Shown here: in pieces, positions 1 through 4,657 of the stretch | Position numbering within the stretch: the first letter of the stretch is position 1 | Layout: each line of letters opens with the position of its first letter | Assembly: GCA_913776675.1 (NCBI GenBank) | Contig: CAJYRE010000087.1 | Span: forward strand, 1 to 12,667 | From: Rhizobiaceae bacterium | Lineage (GTDB): Bacteria > Pseudomonadota > Alphaproteobacteria > Rhizobiales > Rhizobiaceae | Length of the DNA stretch: 12,667 nucleotides | Direction of reading: 5' to 3' | Program-made: the position numbers and the translations under genes | Notes under the pieces: generated by a model | What the model was told of the DNA's origin: nothing | Database searches by the model: none | Seen by the model: only the letters and a program-made list of their open reading frames with translations

Positions 1-361
1 CTCTCTTAAGCCAGTTCGGATTGACTGCGAGATAGCCTGCTACACGATCGAGATATTCAAACGTTGGCTCTTGCTCGCCTGCAAACACCTTGAGCGTCAC
101 TAGGTTGCTAGTCTCCCCGATCTGTTCCGCAATGAGCTCAGGAGACAGTTTCTCATGACCTGGCTCTGGCAAAATATCTCGCAAAAGCCAGTTGAGCCGG
201 GATGCTGTACTCGCACCAAACAGCGCCTCCAGCTTTTCCACAATCTCGGCATTCATGGAGCGGTTGTTTGATTTTGCCTCTCGCGCAATGCGATCACGCA
301 TGCCTGGGGGCATACGCAGGATAAATTTATCATAATCTCTCGCTTGGGAGTCTTGGGTCAT
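1..361 (-). CDS. Mnt/Arc-family ribbon-helix-helix repressor, partial (C-terminus off the left edge)
   Basis: The frame is open from ATG at 361 to the window edge, giving 120 residues with no stop. Residues 12-47 match the Arc/Mnt DNA-binding fold: the beta strand KFILRMP, a conserved Arg-Met-Pro, then an N-R-S-M-N-A-E-I turn and helix. This closely resembles the P22 Mnt core (F-x-x-R-M-P ... N-x-R-S-M-N-x-E). Residues ~72-118 (LSPELIAEQIGETSNL, then FEYLDRVAGYLAVNPNWL) look like a weak second helix-turn-helix of XRE type. That is my inference and is unusual for Mnt, which ends in a coiled coil. The gene is divergent from the Arc-like gene at 467 and shares a 105-base gap with it. No strong Shine-Dalgarno is seen before the ATG. 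A likely role is repressor of the element or of the rightward cassette; the target is unknown. Confidence 0.75.
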   Translation of the reverse strand, partial: MTQDSQARDYDKFILRMPPGMRDRIAREAKSNNRSMNAEIVEKLEALFGASTASRLNWLLRDILPEPGHEKLSPELIAEQIGETSNLVTLKVFAGEQEPTFEYLDRVAGYLAVNPNWLKR

Positions 362-389
362 GTCTCAGAGTAATATCATTCTGCCATGC

Positions 390-418
390 TTGAAAATGGA
401 ATCAAATTGCCATATCAC
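390..418 (+). promoter_or_regulatory. candidate sigma70-type promoter of the RHH-integrase cassette
   Basis: TTGAAA at 390-395 and TATCAC at 413-418 are separated by 17 bases. This predicts a start near 424-426, immediately before a palindrome at 422-441 and ~42 bases before the ATG at 467. The -35 box is good and the -10 box weak (4 of 6). No mapped start supports it. Confidence 0.35.
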
Positions 419-421
419 AAT

Positions 422-441
422 TTTCTGACTGATATCAGAAA
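422..441. promoter_or_regulatory. candidate operator palindrome in the divergent gap
   Basis: TTTCTGA (422-428) and TCAGAAA (435-441) form a perfect 7-base inverted repeat with a 6-base gap. Overlapping it, CTGATATCAG (429-438) is itself a perfect 10-base palindrome. The hexamer ATATCA occurs three times in the gap (373-378, 412-417, 432-437), the last two exactly 20 bases apart, about two helical turns. Two ribbon-helix-helix genes diverge from here, and such proteins bind repeated short sites as dimers of dimers. The operator role is inferred. Confidence 0.45.
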
Positions 442-466
442 GACTCTAACGATATAGGATTCGATC

Positions 467-655
467 ATGCGCCAGACTTGGCCTAAAATTCTCATTCGAT
501 TGCCAGAAGATGCCCGCACGTTTGTCGCTGGCCAGGTGGAAAGAAACGCATCCTCATTCAACAGTGAAATTATTCGTTGCATTCGAGACCGCATGGACCA
601 GATGCCAGGCACAAATCAGTCATTCCAAGAGGCGGGCGATAATCATGGTCGTTAA
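467..655 (+). CDS. Arc-like ribbon-helix-helix DNA-binding protein
   Basis: This 62-residue protein is almost entirely one Arc-type domain: strand KILIRLP at residues 7-13, first helix to about residue 26, then the S-S-F-N-S-E-I-I turn and second helix (28-44). It aligns with P22 Arc (FNLRWP ... RSVNSEI), which is a similar length of ~53 residues. The start is ATG at 467, with AGGA at 456-459 and a 7-base spacer. Its end overlaps the next gene by 11 bases, so it is the first gene of a three-gene cassette ending in the integrase. It faces another RHH gene across a shared regulatory gap. Likely role: autoregulator of the cassette or partner/antagonist of the leftward repressor. A recombination directionality (excisionase-like) role cannot be excluded. 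The fold call is firm; the function is inferred. Confidence 0.75.
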   Translation: MRQTWPKILIRLPEDARTFVAGQVERNASSFNSEIIRCIRDRMDQMPGTNQSFQEAGDNHGR

Positions 656-851
656 GCCCAATTCTACAAGAAGGCTCCTCAAGGAAGCAGACATAAAGCG
701 CTGTGTGAAAGGCGTTGTGTCCTGTGGAGTTAAAGTCTCCCGTGTCGAAATAGAAAACATGAAAATCGTGATCTACAGCGAGGATGCATCACCTAAGGAT
801 GCGCCCGCTTTCACTCTCGATTTGTGGCGGGCACAACAGCATGCGAATTAA
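645..851 (+). CDS. small conserved-looking phage/island protein upstream of integrase, function unknown
   Basis: This is a 68-residue protein from ATG at 645. The same frame is open further upstream (ATG at 510), but that part only shadows the RHH gene, and GAGG at 629-632 (12 bases away, somewhat far) precedes the chosen start. No signal peptide or membrane segment is visible. The centre has a pattern I recall from short proteins beside rhizobial integrases: a basic helix (residues 9-27, RRLLKEADIKRCVKGVVSCG) followed by V-S-R-V-E-I-E-N-M-K-I-V-I-Y (31-44), which would form two strands. It overlaps the RHH gene by 11 bases and the integrase by 11 bases, suggesting coupled translation. A helper of integration or excision is plausible from position only; no biochemical role is established here. 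Confidence 0.65.
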   Translation: MVVKPNSTRRLLKEADIKRCVKGVVSCGVKVSRVEIENMKIVIYSEDASPKDAPAFTLDLWRAQQHAN

Positions 852-1974
852 CTTGAAGGGCATCAATACGACCCGAAAGCGTTTAGCTGACGGAAGTTTT
901 CGCCAGTATTACTATCATCGAACAGCAGGCACCCCCTTATCAGGAAGGCCTGGGTCTCCCTCATTCATTGCGGATTACGAAGCTGCCGAAAGATCGATTT
1001 CGGAGCGTAAGCGGGGAACTTTTGAGTCGCTGGTAAGGGATTTTACCTTGTCTCCAGAATTTGCCAAAAACAGACCGAGCACGCAAAAAGAATACATCCG
1101 GATGTTGAGAAAAGGAGAGCAAAATATCGGTAATATGCCGCTGGTTGCTCTGAATGATCCTCGGGTGCGCCAAGACTTTACAGACTGGCGGGCTGATGTT
1201 GCTCGAACCTCAGGGCTAAGGGAGGGGGATAACCGTCTCGCGGTGATTTCTGCCATGCTTTCATGGGGTGTAGACACCGGCAGGGTAAGGCAAAATCATC
1301 TGCTCAATTTCAAACGTCTCTACAAGTCCGACCGTGCGGAAATCATTTGGCTACCCGAACATGTGGAGGCATTTATGAAGACTGCGCCGCTCGAGCTTCA
1401 AAGAGCCTTGATATTGGCGCTTCATACAGGCCAGCGACAGGGAGATCTTCGTGAATTGCGATGGTCGAACTACGACGGAGAATATATTTCGCTTCGTCAA
1501 TCGAAAGGTAAACGCGCGGGTTCGCGTGGGAGGCTTGTCAATGTTCGTTGCATGGCCGCGCTTAAAAGCATGCTGGACGAAATGGACAGGTCGTCGGAAT
1601 TCATTCTGACGACGAAGACCGGTCAACCTTTCAAAAAGCGTTATCTTATCAAGTTGTGGGGTGAAGCAATGACTGCTGCAAATCTCGATGAGGTGATGTT
1701 TCCTCATATTGATGAGCCTCAAGAACTTCATTTTCATGATTTACGGGGGACGGCTGTCACTATGCTCAATGAGGCTGGCTGCTCAATCGGCGAGATAGTG
1801 GCAATAACTGGCCACAGCCTAAAAACTGCCGCCACTATTTTGGATCAATATTTGGCTCGAACAAAGCATCTGGCGGACTCTGCAATGGCGAAGTTTGAGG
1901 CGTCACCAAGCGCGCAATTTGCAAACCGCTTGCAAACCAAACAACCCAAAACCAAACGTGGAGACGATAAATGA
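841..1974 (+). CDS. int: site-specific tyrosine recombinase (phage/island integrase)
   Basis: This 377-residue protein should cut and rejoin DNA between the element's attP and the chromosomal attB. An N-terminal arm-binding region (1-~60) is followed by a core-binding SAM-like domain (~60-160) and the catalytic domain (~170-345). All catalytic residues are visible: R199 (HTGQR), a beta-hairpin lysine K222 or K224, H299 and R302 in HDLR, H325 in TGHS and the nucleophile Y337 (LDQY). The start is ATG at 841, overlapping the upstream gene's stop by 11 bases. A longer frame from 784 is possible, but it would add 19 residues lying inside the upstream gene. The gene ends 10 bases from tRNA-Arg, which is on the other strand. 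No terminator is seen, so transcripts may run antisense across the tRNA. It is intact in length and motifs. Confidence 0.95.
   Translation: MRINLKGINTTRKRLADGSFRQYYYHRTAGTPLSGRPGSPSFIADYEAAERSISERKRGTFESLVRDFTLSPEFAKNRPSTQKEYIRMLRKGEQNIGNMPLVALNDPRVRQDFTDWRADVARTSGLREGDNRLAVISAMLSWGVDTGRVRQNHLLNFKRLYKSDRAEIIWLPEHVEAFMKTAPLELQRALILALHTGQRQGDLRELRWSNYDGEYISLRQSKGKRAGSRGRLVNVRCMAALKSMLDEMDRSSEFILTTKTGQPFKKRYLIKLWGEAMTAANLDEVMFPHIDEPQELHFHDLRGTAVTMLNEAGCSIGEIVAITGHSLKTAATILDQYLARTKHLADSAMAKFEASPSAQFANRLQTKQPKTKRGDDK
1919..1957 (+). repeat. short direct repeats at the integrase 3' end, possible arm-type sites
   Basis: TTGCAAACC occurs at 1919-1927 and 1930-1938, 11 bases apart. AAACCAAAC occurs at 1934-1942 and 1949-1957, 15 bases apart. 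They lie in the last codons of int, 28-66 bases from the tRNA end, where integrase arm-binding sites are often found. Codon choice in a Q/K/N-rich tail could produce the same pattern, so the binding role is tentative. Confidence 0.35.
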
Positions 1975-1984
1975 TTGAAAGTAA

Positions 1985-2030
1985 TGGCGCACCCGAAAGG
2001 ATTCGAACCTCTGACCCCCAGATTCGTAGT
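1985..2030 (-). other. probable attachment site (att core in the tRNA-Arg 3' half)
   Basis: Integrases that use tRNA genes usually carry on the element a copy of the 3' half of the tRNA, from the anticodon loop or T arm to the end, so the gene is restored on insertion. The adjacent intact integrase and the facing 3' end make this half of the tRNA the likely core. The matching second copy should lie left of the window. The exact limits cannot be set from one junction. Confidence 0.6.
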
Positions 2031-2061
2031 CTGGTGCTCTATCCAGCTGAGCTACGGGTGC
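1985..2061 (-). tRNA. tRNA-Arg (anticodon ACG)
   Basis: A 77-base cloverleaf reads on the minus strand. The acceptor stem GCACCCG pairs with CGGGTGC, the D arm is GCTC/GAGC, the anticodon stem CCAGA/TCTGG holds loop CTACGAA with anticodon ACG (plus-strand 2025-2027), and the T arm has loop TTCGAAT. The discriminator is G and CCA is encoded (1985-1987). A34 would be deaminated to inosine, so it reads CGU, CGC and CGA. Its 3' end faces the integrase, and the gene appears intact after integration. Confidence 0.97.
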
Positions 2062-2069
2062 GTCTATTT

Positions 2070-2117
2070 CCAGAGGGTGGATAGTGTCTCTGGCGTCCAG
2101 CAGTTCGTTTCTGCTGG
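2070..2117. repeat. tandem inverted repeats upstream of tRNA-Arg
   Basis: CCAGAG (2070-2075) pairs with CTCTGG (2088-2093) across 12 bases. CCAGCAG (2097-2103) pairs with CTGCTGG (2111-2117) across the 7-base loop TTCGTTT. Both would fall in the 5' leader of a tRNA precursor read leftward. Neither is followed by a T-run in either direction, so a terminator is unlikely. A role in pre-tRNA structure or none is possible. Confidence 0.4.
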
Positions 2118-2126
2118 CGTGCCGAT

Positions 2127-2155
2127 CCTCTAAAGCGAGACGTCGCGTAATGCAA
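2127..2155 (-). promoter_or_regulatory. weak candidate promoter for tRNA-Arg
   Basis: Reading leftward, TTGCAT (2155-2150) and TAGAGG (2132-2127) are 17 bases apart, about 65 bases before the mature tRNA. The -10 match is poor. It is offered only because the tRNA needs a promoter between 2062 and the kinase gene. Confidence 0.22.
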
Positions 2156-2222
2156 GCGGAATTCGTCAAAAAAAGAGGTTTGTTTTTCAGTTTTATGATA
2201 AGATTATGATTGTGAAGGTTTT

Positions 2223-3716
2223 TTAAAGGTGTGATTTTAGCCTGAATGTATCGAGTGAAACGGGTCTGTCCGGGATCTCGATTCTGAACTGGGTTCCGGG
2301 CCCGGGTTTTTCCACCAAAGCAATGGTTCCGCCATGGGCCAGCACAATTTCACGGGCGATGGCCAAGCCCAATCCGGTGCCGCCTGAGCGCACGGAACCT
2401 TTGAAGGGGGTAAACAGGTGTTCGCGGGCCTTGCGCGGCATGCCGGGGCCATCATCATCCACGGTAATGGCCACAACACTACCGACACGATGGGCGGACA
2501 GGATGATTCGTCCGGGAATATTCTCGCCTGAGCCGGCCAATGCTTGCGCTGCGTTGCGACAGAGATTGTGAATGACGCGGAACAATTGCTCGCTGTCGGC
2601 ATCAATGATGATGTCGGGCTGAATCTGGCTGATGAAATGGATATTGGTATCCAGCGCCAGAATATCCTCAACCTCCTCGCTCAATGTTGCCAGGTTGAAC
2701 TGCCGTCGCCGAGGCTCGGCCTCGGATGCCTGTCCGTACGCCAGAACCTCGCTGGTATAACCCACGGCGCGATCAATGGTGCGCACCAGTTTGGGTGCAA
2801 ACCGCTTGACCATGGGATCATCGACATCCGACAGCCTGTCGGACATGAGCTGGGCCGAGGCCAGAATATTGCGCATGTCATGATTGATCTTGGAAACGGC
2901 CAACCCCAAATCGGCCAGATTTTTTTGCTGACGCAGGGTCTTTTGCAGTTGTTCCTGCATATTTGCCAGATGCTTGGCCACAAAGGCCAGCTCATCACGG
3001 CCTGTCATCGGTGCCATCACCCGGCCTGGATCCTCGGGGTTTTCGGCAAAATCCTGAATATTACGGGTCAATTGGCGCATGGGATTGATGAGGATGCGGT
3101 TGAGGCTGACAAACAGCAGCAATCCGGTGATCACAGATATGATCAGGGAGACAATGGCAATACGCCCGGCATAAGCGAGAAGACCGCGATGCAGGGCGGC
3201 ATCCGACATGACGACTTCCACTTGCATCTGGGTTTCGCCAATCGGGCTGGAGACGCTGATCAACCGATGGCCACCGAAGATCAAGGTGTCGAATGCATCT
3301 TCAACGGCTCCAAGCGTGCTGACATCTGTCAGATCATACTGTGCATCGACTTCATGGGGCATTTCCGACATGGCCAACAGGCGCGAGGTGCCATCCTTGC
3401 GTAGAACAATAGCCTTGGTGCCCGTGGCCAGCAGTGTATCGGCCTGCACTTCTTTTGGAAGGCTGCTTGGCTGCAATCCATCAATCACCACGGCGGCAGC
3501 GGCGGCTTTGCTGATGTTGTTGTGCAGCCAGTTGAGGCGCATTGTGGCAATCGAAGGCGCAAAAATCAGCACTTCTGCCACCAGAACAAACGTGACCGTC
3601 AAGGCCAGAACCTTGCCGGACAGGCCACGGAGACGGCTTGGCATTTTTTTGTCCAAGTCGGTTTGGGGCTGATCTGTTTCCATTCGGCGCGTTTCCGGGG
3701 CCGATTGCCTGAGCAT
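2223..3716 (-). CDS. membrane-bound sensor histidine kinase (orphan)
   Basis: This 497-residue inner-membrane kinase should autophosphorylate on His and pass phosphate to an unknown response regulator. Visible in order are TM1 ~36-56, a ~130-residue periplasmic sensor region, TM2 ~186-206, a HAMP linker to ~260, and the dimerisation box with H279 (INHDMRN). The ATPase follows, with an N box (HNLCRNAAQAL, ~383-393), G1 DDDGPGMP (420-427), F box LFTPF (434-438) and G2 GGTGLGLA (445-452). The start at 3716 is chosen because AAGG lies 9 bases upstream. In-frame ATGs at 3755 (no Shine-Dalgarno) and 3683 (GGAAA upstream) are alternatives. No response regulator is nearby; it diverges from rpmH and follows no operon partner. 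The signal it senses cannot be inferred. The protein is complete in motifs. Confidence 0.9.
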   Translation of the reverse strand: MLRQSAPETRRMETDQPQTDLDKKMPSRLRGLSGKVLALTVTFVLVAEVLIFAPSIATMRLNWLHNNISKAAAAAVVIDGLQPSSLPKEVQADTLLATGTKAIVLRKDGTSRLLAMSEMPHEVDAQYDLTDVSTLGAVEDAFDTLIFGGHRLISVSSPIGETQMQVEVVMSDAALHRGLLAYAGRIAIVSLIISVITGLLLFVSLNRILINPMRQLTRNIQDFAENPEDPGRVMAPMTGRDELAFVAKHLANMQEQLQKTLRQQKNLADLGLAVSKINHDMRNILASAQLMSDRLSDVDDPMVKRFAPKLVRTIDRAVGYTSEVLAYGQASEAEPRRRQFNLATLSEEVEDILALDTNIHFISQIQPDIIIDADSEQLFRVIHNLCRNAAQALAGSGENIPGRIILSAHRVGSVVAITVDDDGPGMPRKAREHLFTPFKGSVRSGGTGLGLAIAREIVLAHGGTIALVEKPGPGTQFRIEIPDRPVSLDTFRLKSHL

Positions 3717-3899
3717 GGTCGTAAACCTTATTGTAGAGGGGCCATGCCTCTCCATGCCGCATATTCAAAATGAAGCAAAGCGCTTGCTCTGCTTGTCTGC
3801 CTTTCAATTGCACTGCACCCTAGCACGGCTTGGTGAGCAGGTGGAATATGCAACTGGAGTATAAAGTCAGATTTCGTCACGAACTGATCCGCTAATTCA

Positions 3900-3908
3900 T
3901 GCTATACT
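3900..3908 (+). promoter_or_regulatory. possible extended -10 promoter upstream of rpmH
   Basis: TGCTATACT at 3900-3908 matches an extended -10 element (TGn plus a TATAAT-like box). No good -35 box lies upstream. If used, it would give a second, longer transcript through the rpmH leader. Confidence 0.3.
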
Positions 3909-3954
3909 CAAGGTCTGGTACCGGGTTGGTGTGGTTTTGTATGCGCCACCAACA

Positions 3955-3983
3955 TTGACTCTCTCGCCTATCCTCCGTATAAG
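3955..3983 (+). promoter_or_regulatory. main sigma70-type promoter of rpmH-rnpA-yidC
   Basis: TTGACT (3955-3960) and TATAAG (3978-3983) are separated by exactly 17 bases, close to consensus at both boxes. Transcription would start near 3990, giving a ~110-base leader before the rpmH ATG at 4100. This is the best promoter match in the window and fits the high expression needed for a ribosomal protein. Confidence 0.75.
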
Positions 3984-4047
3984 CCGCGCGCCTGCCCATG
4001 GTTTGCCCGATCAGCGGGGGCCTTTGGCATGGTTTAATCCAACGCTC

Positions 4048-4064
4048 TTGCAAGTTGATTGCAA
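4048..4064 (+). repeat. hairpin in the rpmH leader
   Basis: TTGCAA (4048-4053) pairs with TTGCAA (4059-4064) around the 5-base loop GTTGA. It lies about 35 bases before the rpmH start. No T-run follows, so it is not a terminator. A role in leader stability or translation control is possible but unproven. Confidence 0.4.
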
Positions 4065-4099
4065 ACCCAAGAAGGGCCGCACACCGCGGTATTAAAAAA

Positions 4100-4234
4100 A
4101 TGAAGCGTACTTACCAACCGTCCAAGCTTGTTCGCAAGCGTCGTCATGGTTTTCGTTCCCGCATGGCAACCAAGGGTGGCCAGAAGGTTCTTGCTGCTCG
4201 CCGCGCCCGCGGCCGCGCACGTCTTTCCGCTTAA
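4100..4234 (+). CDS. rpmH: 50S ribosomal protein L34
   Basis: This 44-residue, strongly basic protein has the canonical L34 sequence throughout: [20 protein letters not shown] at the start and the [12 protein letters not shown] tail. L34 is a late-assembling component of the large ribosomal subunit that binds 23S rRNA. The start is ATG at 4100, fixed by the family's conserved MKRT N-terminus; a frame opening at 3998 is rejected for that reason. The ATG follows an A-rich run and has no normal Shine-Dalgarno in place; the nearest, GAAGGG, is over 20 bases upstream. It is the first gene of the operon with rnpA and yidC, an ancient bacterial arrangement. The rnpA frame continues in the same reading frame after the single TAA stop. 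Confidence 0.97.
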   Translation: MKRTYQPSKLVRKRRHGFRSRMATKGGQKVLAARRARGRARLSA

Positions 4235-4267
4235 TTGCCGGGTGGCCCCGATGAAAGTTGTGGGCTT

Positions 4268-4657
4268 ATGACGTCTGAAACGACACACAAAACTGTCGGC
4301 CGGTTGAAAAACCGGCCGCAGTTTCTTGCGGTTCGCGCTGGCGAAAAGCGCAAGGGAAAATATTTTCTCCTCGAAGTGCTGAAAAGGGACGAGCCTGAGG
4401 GCGAGGCCCGCGTTGGCTTTACGGTCACGAAAAAGCATGGCAATGCCGTGGAGCGCAATCGCATGCGCCGTCGGCTGAAAGAAGCGGTCCGCACGGATGT
4501 TTGCTTTGCAATGCAGCCCGGACATGACTATGTGATCGTGGCGCGCCGTGAAGTGCTGGCGGCTCCCTTCAATGAGCTGAAAGCCGCTCTGCGGCAGCGC
4601 GTTCAAGACAAATTCAATGTTCGGCGTCCCGATACGAGCCGTGCCAGGAAAGTATGA
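4268..4657 (+). CDS. rnpA: ribonuclease P protein component
   Basis: This 129-residue basic protein joins the RNase P RNA to cut 5' leaders from tRNA precursors. The RNR signature is clear at residues ~59-75 ([18 protein letters not shown]). The N-terminal [12 protein letters not shown] and the central [12 protein letters not shown] strand that binds leader RNA are typical. The start is ATG at 4268. An in-frame TTG at 4235, directly after the rpmH stop, would add 11 residues unlike the family. Neither start has a strong Shine-Dalgarno, so translation may depend on rpmH. The gene ends in a 4-base ATGA overlap with yidC. The yidD gene that many bacteria have between rnpA and yidC is absent here. 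The family call is firm and the start moderately so. Confidence 0.93.
   Translation: MTSETTHKTVGRLKNRPQFLAVRAGEKRKGKYFLLEVLKRDEPEGEARVGFTVTKKHGNAVERNRMRRRLKEAVRTDVCFAMQPGHDYVIVARREVLAAPFNELKAALRQRVQDKFNVRRPDTSRARKV

Larger units (their letters stand above)
1..1984. mobile_element. right end of an integrated element (prophage or island) at tRNA-Arg
   Basis: This stretch holds two phage-repressor-like ribbon-helix-helix genes, a small unknown gene and a complete tyrosine recombinase that ends 10 bases from the 3' end of a tRNA gene. The core chromosomal genes begin immediately on the other side of that tRNA. Tyrosine integrases commonly insert elements at tRNA 3' ends and sit next to the junction, and here the tRNA 3' end faces left, so the body of the element should lie left of base 1. 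The region also looks more AT-rich than the core genes. The other attachment site lies outside the window, so size and type (phage, island, integrative conjugative element) cannot be judged. The extent is inferred. Confidence 0.8.
3717..4099. other. divergent regulatory gap between the histidine kinase and rpmH
   Basis: About 380 bases contain no convincing gene; the small frame from 3998 is just an upstream extension of rpmH, whose product is invariably ~44 residues. The right part holds the rpmH promoters and leader described separately. The kinase promoter must lie in the left part, but I see no clear -35/-10 pair for it. A partly self-complementary segment (AGAGG ... CCTCT around 3736-3752) would sit in the kinase leader. 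Confidence 0.6.

Noticed and set aside
415..612. Minus-strand frame of 65 codons opposite the Arc-like gene
   Set aside because: The plus strand encodes a recognisable RHH domain with a good ribosome site; this frame has no motif.
510..644. Upstream extension of the small gene's frame
   Set aside because: It only overlaps the RHH gene out of frame; its residues look random, and the ATG at 645 fits the 11-base overlap pattern.
1..655. Toxin-antitoxin system from the RHH genes
   Set aside because: Many antitoxins are RHH proteins, but no toxin-like gene (RelE, MazF, VapC type) is adjacent in the visible part; the Arc/Mnt similarity and integrase context fit phage regulation better.
1903..2169. 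Minus-strand 88-codon frame covering the tRNA
   Set aside because: It runs straight through a perfect tRNA-Arg cloverleaf, a common artefact of open frames over tRNA genes.
2168..2222. Intrinsic terminator after the histidine kinase
   Set aside because: There is a T-run on the minus strand but no stable GC stem before it.
2544..3404. Long plus-strand frame (286 codons) opposite the histidine kinase
   Set aside because: The other strand has complete kinase boxes; long antisense frames arise from GC-rich codon bias.
3830..4099. Possible replication origin beside rpmH
   Set aside because: In some bacteria rpmH neighbours dnaA and oriC, but no DnaA-box cluster or dnaA gene is seen here.
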